Source of the DNA: Oceanospirillum sanctuarii
GTDB lineage: Bacteria > Pseudomonadota > Gammaproteobacteria > Pseudomonadales > Halomonadaceae
Assembly (NCBI RefSeq): GCF_002150805.1
Contig: NZ_MTBA01000006.1
Coordinates: 1-64,000 of the forward strand
DNA: 64,000 nt
Reading direction: 5' to 3'
Shown here one piece after another: positions 25,410 to 37,099 of this stretch. Numbering within the stretch: the stretch's first letter is position 1; every line of letters begins with the position of its first letter. Below the pieces are notes generated by a model, which did no database searches, was not told where the DNA came from, and saw nothing but the letters and a program-made list of their open reading frames with translations. The position numbers and the translations under genes were made by a program.

Positions 25410-26105
25410 TCAGATCAGCTTCACCATAATATCGTGCAGCACATTGGCTGCGGCGTGCAGTTTTCGGGAGCCATCCATCAGGTGGTGGTAGATCTCGCGC
25501 TTTTTCAGCATCTCTGTGGTGACCTCGCCCTGAAACAGTTCTGCCAGACTGTGGCGGTAAAGGCGCTCAATCTTGCGATGAGAATGCCGTGCGTTATGAG
25601 CAGCTTCTTCTGCGGCAGCAGGATAAACCGCCAAAGCTTCAAAGCCCTGTTGAAGCGCTTCGGAACCCTGAAGCAGCTCTTTGCAGATCGCCTGCATGTG
25701 GCTGTCCGGTTCAACGTCCAGATCCAGCAGCTCGTTGATGGTGCTCTTACAGTGGGTGATGATCCAGTCGAGGGACTCAATGGCGCGGTAGATATCTTCC
25801 CGGTCGATGGGGGTGGAAAACGCCCGGTTGAGCTGGTGCAGGTTACGGATTTTCAGTGAGTCGGCAGCGTGTTCATCTTCCGACAGAATATTGGCTGTCT
25901 GGATATCACTGTGCTGCATATAGAGATCCAGATTGCGCAGGGTCTCTGTCACCATGGCGCTCTGTTCTGCCAGCAGACCAAAGAAGTCAGCGGGTGTCGG
26001 AATCATGCGATTGATCAGCCGTTGAAACAGCCCCGGTTTTTTTACCAGCTGACGGGTTTGCTGAGCCTGTTGAGGAAGAGGAGTGTTGGTTTTCTGGTCA
26101 GTCAT
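25410..26105 (-). CDS. DUF47 / PhoU-like accessory protein of a Pit phosphate transporter (TIGR00153 family)
   Basis: 231 residues, all-helical with PhoU-like character. After a polar N-terminus, FFGLLAEQSAMVTETLRNLDLYM (split here only by my reading; about 41-63) begins the first long helix, and DREDIYRAIESLDWI (about 118-132) carries the acidic metal-binding signature of the PhoU fold. Members are encoded beside Pit transporters and are thought to modulate phosphate uptake. It starts 20 bp after the permease frame, so the pair is one operon. The gene is intact although the permease is frameshifted. Confidence 0.88.
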   Translation of the reverse strand: MTDQKTNTPLPQQAQQTRQLVKKPGLFQRLINRMIPTPADFFGLLAEQSAMVTETLRNLDLYMQHSDIQTANILSEDEHAADSLKIRNLHQLNRAFSTPIDREDIYRAIESLDWIITHCKSTINELLDLDVEPDSHMQAICKELLQGSEALQQGFEALAVYPAAAEEAAHNARHSHRKIERLYRHSLAELFQGEVTTEMLKKREIYHHLMDGSRKLHAAANVLHDIMVKLI

Positions 26106-26125
26106 GGTTGTTCTTCTGTCCCTGT

Positions 26126-27165
26126 TCAGGCGCTAAGGCCGGTAAGTTTTAAAAATCCGTACGCCAGCATGGCGACAACGGCGGAGCCCGGAATGGTGAG
26201 CAGCCAGGTAATCGCGATCTCTTTGGCTTTTTTCCAGCGTACCGCATGGGGGCGCTCGCTGGCACCAATACCCATGATAGATGAGGAGACCACGTGGGTG
26301 GTGGAAACCGGTGCGCCTATCATAGACGCCAGAAATACAACGCCACCGGAGGTGATCTGAGAGTTCAGTGCATGAAGTGGTCGAATCTTATAGATAGAGA
26401 AGGCCAGCGTGCGGACAATTTTCCAGCCCCCCATCACCGTACCTAACGTGATCGCTGTGGCGCAGATCGCGATGACCCAGAAGGGCACTTCAAAGGTGTC
26501 GATCTGCCCGCTTAACAGCAGACAAAGAGTCAGGATGCCCATGCTTTTCTGGGCATCGTTAGCGCCGTGGGCAAAGGACAGGCCTGCAGTGGAGATCCAT
26601 TGTGCTGCTCTCAGTTCACGGTTGATCAGAGGGCTGGCTGCTCTCAGCAGTACCAGTGAAATCCGGTGCAGAATATAGCCAAACCAGAATCCTGCTAAGG
26701 GTGACAGAAACAGAGCCAGTAACACCTTGGTGACACCGGTAAAGTGTCCTTCGCTGAGTTGGCTGAAACCCCAGACCACGTGATCCGGTCCAACAGCAAC
26801 GACGACAACGCCCGCTAAACCGCCGACTAAAGCGTGGGAGGACGAAGAGGGCAGGCCGCGCCACCAGGTGATGAAATTCCAGGCCGTTGCCGCAAATAGT
26901 CCGCAAATCACCACGGTCAGTGAGAGTTGAGCGGGTAGGTCATCCAGAGTGACAAACTTACCGATGGTATTGGCAACTGCTGTGCCCCCCAAAACCGGGC
27001 CGAGAAGGTGAAGCTACCGACAATCAGTACCGATTGTGCAGGCGTCATCGCCCGGCTGGCGATAACCGATGCCACCATATTGGAGGCATCGTGAAAGCCG
27101 TTAGTGAAGTCAAACAGCACGACGATGACAACGGCGAAGATAATAAAAAACCAAACATTTTCCAT
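26126..27165 (-). pseudogene. Low-affinity inorganic phosphate (Pit/PiT) permease gene with a single-base frameshift
   Basis: Two overlapping frames together encode one Pit permease of about 346 residues. The 5' part (27165-about 27004) encodes VLFDFTNGFHDASNMVAS, the PiT signature, and ends near GSFTF. The 3' part (readable from about 27003) continues LGPVLGGTAVAN and the second repeat SFAHGANDAQKSMGIL. Restoring one base near 27004 (CTTCTCGG to CTTCCTCGG on the minus strand) rejoins them. Both halves keep normal residues with no other damage, so the lesion is recent or a sequencing error. An internal ATG at 26992 could start the 3' part but would lack the first signature. PiT proteins cotransport metal phosphate with protons or sodium. 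Confidence 0.85.
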
Positions 27166-27373
27166 GGCTTAGCCTGTTTCGAAAACAAAGAGAGCTTGTA
27201 TAAGCAATAGGTGAAAAGCAGCGCTAAGTGTAACCAAGGCGACAGATACCTGCACTGAAAACAGGGAAATGTTTTTAGACTGGATTAAAACTTTTTTCAG
27301 CAGAGAGTTTTGTTTTAGGTGGACTTCAAGGTGTCGGGAGAGTCATGCAGAGGAAAGCATAGCGGGAAAAAGA

Positions 27374-27397
27374 AACCCTCATCCGAAGATGAGGGTT
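27374..27397 (-). terminator. proVWX operon terminator
   Basis: Minus strand: stem AACCCTCATC/GATGAGGGTT closed by a stable TTCG tetraloop and followed by TTTCTTTTT, about 93 bp past proX. The rest of the 324-bp spacer 27166-27489 must hold the permease promoter, but I see no clear -35/-10 pair. Confidence 0.9.
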
Positions 27398-27489
27398 ACG
27401 GCAGGATATAAACGTGGAGGCATCTATACCCTGTTAACTGCAGCTCCTGTTTCAGTGGGGTTCAGAAACAGGCGGCAATCACTCAGATC

Positions 27490-28491
27490 TTATTTAGCAG
27501 CTTTTTTAGCAACCTTGATCCACTGATCAAACTTCTTCTGGTTCGCTTTGATCCACTGATCCGCGTGACGCTCGATATCTTTAACAGAATCCTGACCGTT
27601 GCTGATCATCATGTTTTCAGCACTTACCGCGTTGATCGGCAGTTTCATGATCTGGAAAAGTTTTGCTGCAGCCGGGTTAGCTTCAGCCCACTCTTTGTTC
27701 GCAACGATGCGCTCGGAGTTGATATCAAAACCGTAGTTCTTGCCGTTCGGCAGCTTGGTATCGGTGCCGTTAGGGTTTGCGGAGTAAGGTACTTCCAGCC
27801 AAACAACATCTTTACCCGGAACCAGTTTTCCGGATACCCAGTAAGGTGTCCAGGTGTAGTACAGCACCGGCTCGCCATCGTTATAACGGGCGATAGTGTC
27901 GGAGATGATCGCTGCATACTGGCCCTGTTTGTGAGTGATGGAGTCACGCAGCTTGAACTCGGTCAGCTGGTGTTCGATCACGCCTTCACAGCCCCAACCT
28001 GCCTGACAGCCGGTCAGGTCTGCTTTGCCGTCGCCATCGGTATCAAACAGCTTAGCCAGCTTAGGATCTTTCAGGTCGGTAATTTTGGTGATGCCGTATT
28101 TGTCAGCGGTTTTCTTATCGATCAGGTAGCCCTGAGCGGCACCACTGATGTAGGTGCCTTTGCGGTAGAACTTGTCATCGCCACCAGCATTGGCATACAT
28201 ACCGTTGTGTAGTGGGAACCAGTTCACTGCCATATAGGTGATATCACCATTGGCGATCGCGGTATAAGCCGCGCTGTAGTCCACTTCTTTAATCGGCTGA
28301 ACATCGTAGCCCAGCTTTTCCAGTGCCTTGTTAACGATAACGGTCTGGAACTTTTCTTCAGCAATCGGGCTGTGCACCGCCTGAACTTTGATGCCTTTAC
28401 CCGGCATGTGGCCATCTGCCATTACCGCGCCGCTGGTGATGGTGGTGCTGAGTGCCAGAGCGGTTAAAAGACTCTTCTTCATTGTTTTCAT
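27490..28491 (-). CDS. proX: Glycine betaine/proline-betaine periplasmic binding protein ProX
   Basis: 333 residues. A signal peptide (about 1-25, ending near GAVMA) precedes the mature OpuAC-type domain. Trp residues that can form the aromatic cage for a quaternary ammonium group appear in AVNWFPLH and [15 protein letters not shown] carries a probable disulfide as in E. coli ProX. It delivers compatible solutes to ProW/ProV for osmoprotection. The ATG at 28491 has GGAG 8 bases upstream and gives a standard signal peptide; an in-frame ATG 11 codons earlier is not preferred. Confidence 0.93.
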   Translation of the reverse strand: MKTMKKSLLTALALSTTITSGAVMADGHMPGKGIKVQAVHSPIAEEKFQTVIVNKALEKLGYDVQPIKEVDYSAAYTAIANGDITYMAVNWFPLHNGMYANAGGDDKFYRKGTYISGAAQGYLIDKKTADKYGITKITDLKDPKLAKLFDTDGDGKADLTGCQAGWGCEGVIEHQLTEFKLRDSITHKQGQYAAIISDTIARYNDGEPVLYYTWTPYWVSGKLVPGKDVVWLEVPYSANPNGTDTKLPNGKNYGFDINSERIVANKEWAEANPAAAKLFQIMKLPINAVSAENMMISNGQDSVKDIERHADQWIKANQKKFDQWIKVAKKAAK

Positions 28492-28615
28492 TCGTGCATC
28501 TCCATTTTTGCTTCTTATATTCATTTTCGTCTGTTCGGGGTTGGAACAGCTTCGGGATTTAATTCTCTTGGACCTAATGCTTCTGTCCCCAGGCCCTCTC
28601 GGTTGAGGCTTCGGA

Positions 28616-29710
28616 TTAGCTACGGCCTGCCAGACGGCGTGCCATACCTACAGGGCCCGCTTCATACCAGTGGCGGACACCCCGGCTGCGGGCATCCTGA
28701 CCCAAAGCCTGAGTCATGCGGTCGAGGATGATCGCCAGAATCACAATGCCGACACCACCGACGGTTGCCAGACCGATATCCAGTCGGCCGATACCGCGCA
28801 ATACCATGAGACCTAAACCGCCCACTGAGATCATGGAGGCAATGACCACCATAGAAAGACACAGCATCAGAGTCTGGTTGACTCCGGCCATGATGGTGGG
28901 CATCGCCAGTGGGAGCTGAACTTTAAACAGCATCTGGCGGGGATGAGCGCCAAAGGAGTTGGCGGCTTCGATCAGATCCCCCGGCACCTGACGGATACCC
29001 AGGTTGGTCAGGCGGATAATCGGTGGCATGGCAAAGATAATGGTCACCACAACACCGGGCACATTACCGATACCAAACAGCATGACGATAGGAACCAGGT
29101 AAACGAAAGCCGGTGTGGTTTGCATCGCATCCAGTGTGGGTCGCAGGATGTGATTCACCTTCTCGCTGCGCGCCATCAGGATACCCAGAGGCAAGCCCAG
29201 CAGGGTGCAGAAGAAGACCGAGGTGATCACCAGCGATAGTGTGGTCATCGCTTCGCTCCAGGCACCGATACCGCCCAGAATGATCAGACTGATCACAGTT
29301 CCTATGGCTAGGCGTTTATTGGCGAGCTGCCAGGCCAGTAAGCCGAAGATGGCAATCATCAGAAACGGGTGTGCTGAGTTCAGCAGGGTATCGATGGAGG
29401 TCAGGGTCGCATCCACAGGTGCTTTAATGGCACTGAAGAAAGGCCGGAAGTTGCCCACAACCCATTCCAGCGCGTTTTCTACCCAGCCTTCCAATGGAAT
29501 CCAGGCTTGCGCAAAAGGATCTGCGAGGGATACCTGATCCTGAACCACTTCGGCGACATCTTCATTCAGCCAGGCTTCGCTGCTGGTGACCTCTTCTGAT
29601 GAGCGTTCTGCATTGCCCCAGGGGTTGTCTGCAGGCTCTGAACTTGCGAAAGGATTATCGGCATCGGTGTTTTCATTCTCTGCCGCAAAAGGATTGTTCT
29701 CTGTACTCAT
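28616..29710 (-). CDS. proW: Glycine betaine/proline ABC transporter permease ProW
   Basis: 364 residues. A soluble acidic N-terminus (about 1-75) with repeated NPFA/NPW/DPF motifs is followed by membrane segments and the BPD_transp_1 domain; the coupling (EAA) region reads [20 protein letters not shown]. Long N-terminal extensions with an NNPW-type motif are also known in E. coli ProW. It lies 24 bp after proV and 124 bp before proX (from the chosen proX start). Confidence 0.95.
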   Translation of the reverse strand: MSTENNPFAAENENTDADNPFASSEPADNPWGNAERSSEEVTSSEAWLNEDVAEVVQDQVSLADPFAQAWIPLEGWVENALEWVVGNFRPFFSAIKAPVDATLTSIDTLLNSAHPFLMIAIFGLLAWQLANKRLAIGTVISLIILGGIGAWSEAMTTLSLVITSVFFCTLLGLPLGILMARSEKVNHILRPTLDAMQTTPAFVYLVPIVMLFGIGNVPGVVVTIIFAMPPIIRLTNLGIRQVPGDLIEAANSFGAHPRQMLFKVQLPLAMPTIMAGVNQTLMLCLSMVVIASMISVGGLGLMVLRGIGRLDIGLATVGGVGIVILAIILDRMTQALGQDARSRGVRHWYEAGPVGMARRLAGRS

Positions 29711-29734
29711 AATCTTGTCTCCCGATGCTCCTGC

Positions 29735-30925
29735 TTATATTTCCCGGTCAAGGGTTTCCAGCAGGCGAGCCTTGCTGATATTGCCCAGATACTTACTTTC
29801 TTCATCGACTACCGGAACGGCATATCCTGTCTTAGCAACTAGACCGATGAGGTCGCTGATGGAGGTATCTGCGGGAACGGGCTCCTGTTCGGTCAGAAGT
29901 GCCTGTTCAAGCTTGAGGTCGGTATGAATTACATCCTTCAGGGAGTCCACGGAGACAACGCCGATAAACTTACCGAGTTTGTCGATCACATAGCCGTAAT
30001 CACGGTCGTTATCCTGCAGCAGTTTCAGGCCGGTGCGCAGGCCTTCACTGGAATCCTTGCGAACAATGGTGACCTGAGTTTTGCGGGCAATATCTTTAGC
30101 GCTGAAGACGTTGGAGACATCTACGCCCTTAAAGAAAGATCGCACATAGTCGTTGGCCGGGTTGTGGAGGATCTCATCCGGGGTTCCGATCTGAACCACT
30201 TCGCCACCCTGCATAATGGCGATGCGATCACCAATGCGCATGGCTTCATCCAGATCGTGGGAGATAAAGACGATGGTGCGCTGGTGTTCAGCCTGCAGCT
30301 TGAGGAGTTCATCCTGCATTTCGGTGCGGATCAGTGGATCGAGCGCGGAAAAAGCCTCATCCATCAGCATCACATCAGGGTTATTGGCCAGTGCGCGGGC
30401 TAGGCCAACCCGTTGCTGCATCCCGCCGGACAATTCATCCGGATAAGAATCAGCGTGGGCAGAAAGGCCAACCTGATCCAGTGCATCCCGGGCTTTGGCG
30501 TGACGGGATTCTACGGCTTCACCGGCCAGCTCCAGACCAAAGGCAGCGTTATCCAGTACGCTCATGTGAGGCATAAGAGCGAAAGACTGAAACACCATAC
30601 TGATCTTTTTGCGGCGGACTTCCCGCAGCTGATCGTCATTCATGGCGGCGATATCTTCGCCATCGATCAGTACGTGTCCGCGGGTAGGTTCAATCAGGCG
30701 GTTCAGCAGGCGAACCAGAGTGGATTTGCCAGAGCCTGAGAGGCCCATGATGACAAAGATTTCACCTTCGTTGATGGAGAGACTGGCGTCTTTAACACCA
30801 ACGGTTTGCCCGGTCTGGGCAAAGATCTCATCTTTGTTGACGCCCTGATCGAGCAGCTTGAGGGCTTTGGCCGGGTTTTCGCCAAAGATTTTGTAGAGAT
30901 TCTGAACTTCAAGTTTTACCGACAT
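29735..30925 (-). CDS. proV: Glycine betaine/proline ABC transporter ATPase ProV
   Basis: 396 residues. Walker [10 protein letters not shown] (61-69), the LSGGMQQR signature, Walker [14 protein letters not shown], and two C-terminal CBS domains (about 270-390), which in this family sense ionic strength. The ATG at 30925 is chosen because [16 protein letters not shown] aligns with the start of E. coli ProV; an ATG 12 codons upstream would add an unusual leader. First gene of proVWX. Confidence 0.95.
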   Translation of the reverse strand: MSVKLEVQNLYKIFGENPAKALKLLDQGVNKDEIFAQTGQTVGVKDASLSINEGEIFVIMGLSGSGKSTLVRLLNRLIEPTRGHVLIDGEDIAAMNDDQLREVRRKKISMVFQSFALMPHMSVLDNAAFGLELAGEAVESRHAKARDALDQVGLSAHADSYPDELSGGMQQRVGLARALANNPDVMLMDEAFSALDPLIRTEMQDELLKLQAEHQRTIVFISHDLDEAMRIGDRIAIMQGGEVVQIGTPDEILHNPANDYVRSFFKGVDVSNVFSAKDIARKTQVTIVRKDSSEGLRTGLKLLQDNDRDYGYVIDKLGKFIGVVSVDSLKDVIHTDLKLEQALLTEQEPVPADTSISDLIGLVAKTGYAVPVVDEESKYLGNISKARLLETLDREI

Positions 30926-31047
30926 AAATCTGTTTCGGAGTCCTGAGTCGTTTAACGTCATTCCATTAGAGGGCTAATCAAAATAGCGGGGTTTTATTCT
31001 GATTGATCCCGTTGGAGATTGGTTTTTCTTATGGCTGTATCTTGTTT

Positions 31048-31079
31048 TTTACCATACAAGGTTTGTCTTAAATGGTAAA
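31048..31079. promoter_or_regulatory. Operator-like inverted repeat upstream of proV
   Basis: TTTACCAT-N16-ATGGTAAA, perfect 8-bp arms, about 125-155 bp before the proV start. The 423-bp spacer 30926-31348 holds no gene; it is AT-rich with no strong sigma-70 promoter pair, apart from this repeat and the gat terminator. Osmoprotectant genes in marine bacteria are often controlled by MarR-type repressors, so this is a possible site; that is inference. Confidence 0.4.
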
Positions 31080-31290
31080 TGGCTGTTTTATTTCTGTTTG
31101 ATGGCGGTTTTTGCACAATTTTTATGCTTTTTAGCTTTACGTTGAAATCTTGAGATCAGATTATTAACAGGTTTTGCATCTTGCTGTAATGATTTGTGGT
31201 GTATTCAAATGGGGTGGGTGCAGTTGGTTTGTGGGTAAGTCAGGACTGGCTTGAAGGATGTGTTTTAGAAGAGTGGACAAAAAGCAGACA

Positions 31291-31326
31291 TAAAAAAAGC
31301 ACCGATGCCTGAGCATCGGTGCTTTT
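31291..31326 (-). terminator. gatCAB operon terminator
   Basis: Stem AAAAGCACCGATGC/GCATCGGTGCTTTT (14 bp) with loop CTGA and, on the minus strand, a run of T. It stands 22 bp after the gatB stop codon. Confidence 0.93.
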
Positions 31327-31348
31327 CGGGCAAAGCTAAAGGGTTAAA

Positions 31349-32794
31349 TTAACCCAGCTTCTCTTTCAGCAGTTGGTTAACCATCTGAGGGTTTGCTGTG
31401 CCTTTGGAGGCCTTCATCACCTGGCCAACAAAGAAACCAACCATCTTGCCGCGTTTGTCTTCAGGGGCAGCCTGATACTGCTCAACCTGTTGCGGGTTGT
31501 TGGCCAGAACCTCATCAACCACCGCTGCGATCGCACCGGTATCGGTAACCTGTTTCAGGCCTTTGGCTTCGATGATTTCATCAGCAGAAGCACCTTCGCC
31601 CGACCACAGAGCAGCAAACACCTGCTTGGCGGCCTTACCGTTGATGGTGTCATCCATCACGCGCTTGATCAGGTCACCCAGTTGGGCGGCAGAAACCGGG
31701 CTTTGCTCGATCTCAACACCGTCTTTGTTCATCTGGCCGGACAGTTCGCCCATTACCCAGTTAGCAGCCAGTTTGGCGTCGCCGCAACGCTCTTTAACCT
31801 GCTCGAAGTACTCAGCCATCGGGCGGGTTGCAGACAGAACACCGGCATCGTAAGAAGACAGGCCCAGCTCGTCGATAAAGCGTTGCTTCTTCTGTTTAGG
31901 CAGTTCCGGCATTTCAGCGCGGATGTGCTCGATATAAGCTTCATCCAGTTCAACTGGCAGCAGATCCGGGCAAGGGAAGTAGCGGTAATCGTTCGCTTCT
32001 TCTTTGCTGCGCATGGAGCGGGTTTCGTTCTTGTCGGCGTCGTACAGGCGGGTTTCCTGAACCACTTTGCCGCCATCTTCGATCAGTTCGATCTGGCGCT
32101 CAATCTCATGATTGATCGCTTTTTCGATGAACTTGAACGAGTTGATGTTCTTAATCTCAGCTCGGGTGCCGTATTTCTCTTCACCTTTCAGACGAACAGA
32201 AACGTTGGCGTCGCAGCGCATGGAGCCTTCGGCCATGTTGCCGTCAGAAATGCCCAGATAGGTCACGATGCTGTGAATCGCCTTGATGTAGGCGATCGCT
32301 TCTTTGGCAGAGCGCATATCCGGCTCGGAAACGATCTCCAGCAGCGGCGTACCGGCACGGTTCAGGTCGATTCCTGTCATGCCATGGAAGTCTTCGTGCA
32401 GAGATTTACCGGCATCTTCTTCCAGGTGCGCGTGGTGGATGCGGATCTGGCGGATTTTGCCCTCTTCCGGTTCCACTTCGATGATGCCGGGACCTACGAT
32501 TGGCAGATCGTTCTGAGTGGTCTGGTAACCTTTTGGCAGATCCGGGTAGAAGTAGTTTTTACGCTCAAAAACAGACTTCATGCCGATCTCGGCTTCAACG
32601 CCCAGACCGAACTTAACCGCCATCTCAACGGCTTTTTCGTTCAGTACCGGCAGAATGCCCGGCAGGCCCAGGTCAACGGCGCAGGCCTGGGTGTTTGGCT
32701 CAGCACCAAAAGCGATGCTGGCGCCGGAGAAAATCTTAGACTGGGTGGCGAGCTGAACGTGAATCTCAAGCCCGATGACTGCTTCCCATTCCAT
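31349..32794 (-). CDS. gatB: Aspartyl/glutamyl-tRNA(Asn/Gln) amidotransferase subunit B
   Basis: 481 residues. GatB binds misacylated Glu-tRNA(Gln) or Asp-tRNA(Asn) and activates the acid for amidation. The N-terminal [20 protein letters not shown] motif, the central [11 protein letters not shown] segment and the C-terminal YqeY-like tail (about 330-481) are present. Third gene of gatC-gatA-gatB, 73 bp after gatA. Confidence 0.97.
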   Translation of the reverse strand: MEWEAVIGLEIHVQLATQSKIFSGASIAFGAEPNTQACAVDLGLPGILPVLNEKAVEMAVKFGLGVEAEIGMKSVFERKNYFYPDLPKGYQTTQNDLPIVGPGIIEVEPEEGKIRQIRIHHAHLEEDAGKSLHEDFHGMTGIDLNRAGTPLLEIVSEPDMRSAKEAIAYIKAIHSIVTYLGISDGNMAEGSMRCDANVSVRLKGEEKYGTRAEIKNINSFKFIEKAINHEIERQIELIEDGGKVVQETRLYDADKNETRSMRSKEEANDYRYFPCPDLLPVELDEAYIEHIRAEMPELPKQKKQRFIDELGLSSYDAGVLSATRPMAEYFEQVKERCGDAKLAANWVMGELSGQMNKDGVEIEQSPVSAAQLGDLIKRVMDDTINGKAAKQVFAALWSGEGASADEIIEAKGLKQVTDTGAIAAVVDEVLANNPQQVEQYQAAPEDKRGKMVGFFVGQVMKASKGTANPQMVNQLLKEKLG

Positions 32795-32867
32795 AATACT
32801 TTTACCTCTATATACAGGTCTGAATACGGTTCGCTTTTAGCGTGATGTCACTGTTTGTTGTGAGCGA

Positions 32868-34322
32868 TCACTGACCGGCGTTGGGTGCCAGCTGGTGCCA
32901 GTTGGTTGCAGTCTGGAACTGGTGTGCTGCGTTCAGCAACTGGGACTCTTTAAAGTGTCCCGCCAGAATCTGCAGACCTACCGGACGACCGTTGATCAGT
33001 CCTGCAGGTACCGAGATACCCGGCAGACCGGCAAGGTTAACCGCCAGGGTGTAAATATCTTCCATGTACATCTGTACCGGATCGTCGGTGTTGCTGCCCA
33101 GATCGAATGCGGCTGTTGGCGTTGTTGGGCCCATAATCAGGTCAACTTCGTTAAACGCATTCAGGAAATCCTGCTGGATCAGGCGGCGGATACGTTGAGC
33201 CTTTCGGTAGTAAGCGTCGTAGTAGCCTTCAGAAAGTGCGTAAGTGCCCACCAGAATACGGCGCTGAACTTCTTTACCGAAGCCTTCACCACGGGAGCGC
33301 TTGTACAGATCTTCCAGATTTTCCGGGTTGTCACAGCGATAACCATAACGAACACCGTCAAAACGAGACAGGTTAGAGGAGGCTTCAGCAGGAGCAATAA
33401 TGTAGTAGGACGGGATCGCCAGCATGGTGTTCGGCAGGCTGATCTCCTGTACCGTTGCGCCCAGTTTTTCAAACTCTTTTACTGCAGCCATGATGGCTTC
33501 TGACATCTCGGCAGACAGCTCTTTACCGAAGTACTCTTTTGGCAGACCGATACGCAGGCCACTTAACGGTTGGTTCAGATCGGCGGTGTAATCCGGAACG
33601 GCTTTCTTCAGGGAGGTAGAGTCTTTTGGATCGAAACCTGCCATCTCGTTCAGAAGCAGAGCGCAGTCTTCAGCAGTGCGCGCCATAGGGCCGCCCTGAT
33701 CCAGACTGGATGCGTAAGCGATCATGCCCCAGCGGGAAACGCGGCCATAAGTTGGCTTAAGGCCTGTGATACCGCAGAACGCTGCAGGCTGGCGGATAGA
33801 GCCGCCGGTGTCGGTGCCGGTTGCGCCCGGAGCCAGGCGTGCAGCAACAGCTGCTGCGGAACCACCGGATGAACCACCGGGAACTGCATTGGTATCCCAA
33901 GGGTTTTTCACCGCGCCGAAGAAGCTGTTCTCGTTGGAGGAGCCCATCGCGAACTCGTCCATGTTGGTTTTACCCAGAGAAACCATGCCGGTGGCATTAA
34001 ATTTTTCAACCACGGTGGCATCGTAAGGTGCGATAAAGTTAGACAGCATTTTCGATGCGCAAGTGGTCAGCACGCCGTTGGTGCAGAAGATATCTTTGTG
34101 TGCAATCGGGATGCCGGTCAGGGTTTTGGCGTTACCGGCAGCGCGTGTAGCATCAGCTGCTTCGGCCTGTGCCAGTGCCTGTTCGGGGGTCACAGTAATA
34201 AAGCTGTTGTACTGGCTGTCCAGAGCATCAATGCGGCCCAGGAAGTGGCGGGTCAGTTCGACGCTGGAAAATTCACCGTCGGCAAGACCTTTGGCAAGTT
34301 CAGCGATAGTCTTGTTATGCAT
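32868..34322 (-). CDS. gatA: Aspartyl/glutamyl-tRNA amidotransferase subunit A (glutaminase)
   Basis: 484 residues, amidase-signature family. It releases ammonia from glutamine for GatB. The catalytic Lys lies in [10 protein letters not shown], and the Ser-cis-Ser pair in [14 protein letters not shown] and [13 protein letters not shown]. The gene lies 137 bp downstream of gatC with no terminator seen between them. Confidence 0.97.
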   Translation of the reverse strand: MHNKTIAELAKGLADGEFSSVELTRHFLGRIDALDSQYNSFITVTPEQALAQAEAADATRAAGNAKTLTGIPIAHKDIFCTNGVLTTCASKMLSNFIAPYDATVVEKFNATGMVSLGKTNMDEFAMGSSNENSFFGAVKNPWDTNAVPGGSSGGSAAAVAARLAPGATGTDTGGSIRQPAAFCGITGLKPTYGRVSRWGMIAYASSLDQGGPMARTAEDCALLLNEMAGFDPKDSTSLKKAVPDYTADLNQPLSGLRIGLPKEYFGKELSAEMSEAIMAAVKEFEKLGATVQEISLPNTMLAIPSYYIIAPAEASSNLSRFDGVRYGYRCDNPENLEDLYKRSRGEGFGKEVQRRILVGTYALSEGYYDAYYRKAQRIRRLIQQDFLNAFNEVDLIMGPTTPTAAFDLGSNTDDPVQMYMEDIYTLAVNLAGLPGISVPAGLINGRPVGLQILAGHFKESQLLNAAHQFQTATNWHQLAPNAGQ

Positions 34323-34459
34323 GGGGGATAAAATCCTTTGCTACGGTTTTCTATACCGCTCTTCCGGAGTCCTGGCGTCGGGTTGCCATTTTTATAATGA
34401 CTTCAGAAGAAAGAGTCGTATTTCAGAGTTGTCGAGAGAGCTGTGTCTCCGGACAAGGA

Positions 34460-34747
34460 TCACTCAATAACTTTCGGTACCAGGAACAGGCCGGCTTCTT
34501 TCGCTGGCGCATTCTGCTGGAAGTGCTCGCGCTGGTCGCTTTCAGTCACTTCGTCATGGCGCAGGCGCTGGGTTGCATCCAACGGGTGTGCCAGAGGATC
34601 TGTACCTTCGATATCAACCGCTTGCATCTGGTTAACCAGTTCTAAAATGCTGGTCAGATTACGGGTATATTCCGGGATATCGTTTTCTTCGATTTTGAGT
34701 CGCGCCAGGTGCGCTACTTTTTCAACATCGGATCTTTCTAGAGCCAT
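34460..34747 (-). CDS. gatC: Aspartyl/glutamyl-tRNA amidotransferase subunit C
   Basis: 95 residues, the usual length. GatC wraps around and stabilises the GatA-GatB interface. The frame is open further upstream, but the ATG at 34747 begins [18 protein letters not shown], the family start, and has AGGAAG 7 bases before it. It diverges from mreB across 243 bp. Confidence 0.95.
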   Translation of the reverse strand: MALERSDVEKVAHLARLKIEENDIPEYTRNLTSILELVNQMQAVDIEGTDPLAHPLDATQRLRHDEVTESDQREHFQQNAPAKEAGLFLVPKVIE

Positions 34748-34927
34748 GATGTTTCTTCCTGCCCTGATTGAACCATTAATCAGCCTAGGCTCTTTGTTTT
34801 GCCGCAGGGATAAAAGTGCTGCAGAAGACAAAGTGGCGATGGCGTGATTTTGATTGGGTTAAATAACAAAATAGGCGCGCAATTTAACATATTTCCGCAC
34901 CGCTGACACATTTGTATCTTGCCGTAG

Positions 34928-36031
<1,104 letters not shown>

Positions 36032-36065
36032 ACACCGGCAAGTGACCTAAATCACAGCTGAAGAG

Positions 36066-36096
36066 AATGGCGGTTTGAATACCGCCATTTTTTTGT
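36066..36096 (+). terminator. Terminator between mreB and mreC
   Basis: Stem AATGGCGGT/ACCGCCATT with loop TTGAAT followed by a T run. It lies 35 bp past mreB and implies either partial read-through or a separate mreC promoter in 36097-36207. Confidence 0.9.
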
Positions 36097-36207
36097 TTAC
36101 TCTTCCCTAAATTTAACTCCCACCCTTACATTGAACTGGCGCTTATATCGGTCATTCAATGCCGGACCAGACTGCTTTGGACAAGTAACAGGCTTAAGGA
36201 GGCTGCG

Positions 36208-37098
36208 ATTAACCCTTTGTTTGTTAAGGGCCCTTCATTAGGGCTTCGATTATTGGCTTGTCTTGTACTGTCACTGGTGCTGATGTTCTCTGATTATCGT
36301 TATCAGCACATGGATCAGGTTCGTTCCGTTCTTACCGTTGCTGTGACACCTTTGCAGTGGGCGGTAGATCTTCCCAGCAGGCTTTGGTCCTGGGGCGCAA
36401 CAACCTTTTCAGATCGTAACGCGCTTCTCGATGAAAATGCTTTGCTGAAAGAGCAGGCGCTTCAGCTATCCAGCAAGAACCAGCGTATGGCTTACCTGAT
36501 CGCAGAAAACCTGCGTTTACGCGAATTGCTCAATGCGCAGAAACCTTTCAAAGATAGTTTCCTGCTTGGTGAAGTAATCGGACTTGATGCGGATGCTTTT
36601 ACTCATCAGGTGCTGGTTAACCGTGGCCGCAATGATGGTGTCTATGAAGGTCAGGCGGTTGTGGATGCATTGGGGCTGATGGGACAGGTGGTATCGGTCA
36701 GCGCTTATACCTGTCGCGTTCTTCTGGCAGCGGATACTGCTCATGCTGTGCCGGTTCTTATTAACCGCAATGGTTTCAGAGTGATTGCTATCGGCTCGGG
36801 CAATATCGATGAGCTGACATTAAGTCATGTTCCGGACACTGCAGATATCAAAGAAGGTGATCTGCTGGTGACCTCAGGTCTTGCGGATCGCTTCCCTAAA
36901 GGCTATCCGGTTGCGGAAGTAAGTCGTGTTCGACATGAGCCGGGCAAGCCTTTCGCATCGGTGTCTGCCAGACCGTTGGCTCAGTTGGAAAGAAGCCGCT
37001 ATGTGCTGATGCTGAACCCTCAGGATGTAACAGAAGATCCGGGTTCGGAAGAAAACGCAGCCGTTGTCGATGGGGATAAAAAAGAGGAGCAAAACTGA
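36208..37098 (+). CDS. mreC: Rod-shape-determining protein MreC, probable ATT start
   Basis: 296 residues from the ATT at 36208. It spans the inner membrane once (about 12-30), has a coiled coil (about 65-110) and a periplasmic double beta-barrel, and links MreB to the penicillin-binding machinery. A perfect AAGGAGG (36196-36202) stands 5 bases before ATT, which would give (M)NPLFVKGPS, aligning with MKPIFSRGPS of E. coli MreC. The next possible start, TTG at 36217, is 14 bases from the ribosome site and drops three conserved residues. No ATG, GTG or TTG lies in frame immediately upstream. Confidence 0.93.
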   Translation: MNPLFVKGPSLGLRLLACLVLSLVLMFSDYRYQHMDQVRSVLTVAVTPLQWAVDLPSRLWSWGATTFSDRNALLDENALLKEQALQLSSKNQRMAYLIAENLRLRELLNAQKPFKDSFLLGEVIGLDADAFTHQVLVNRGRNDGVYEGQAVVDALGLMGQVVSVSAYTCRVLLAADTAHAVPVLINRNGFRVIAIGSGNIDELTLSHVPDTADIKEGDLLVTSGLADRFPKGYPVAEVSRVRHEPGKPFASVSARPLAQLERSRYVLMLNPQDVTEDPGSEENAAVVDGDKKEEQN

Positions 37099-37099
37099 T

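Noticed and set aside
26990-27010. Programmed ribosomal frameshift in the phosphate permease gene
   Set aside because: There is no slippery heptamer at the junction and Pit genes are not known to use frameshifting; a one-base loss or sequencing error is simpler.
31373-32845. 490-codon open frame on the plus strand
   Set aside because: Exactly antisense to gatB. Its length reflects codon usage of gatB, with few stop codons on the complement, not a second gene.
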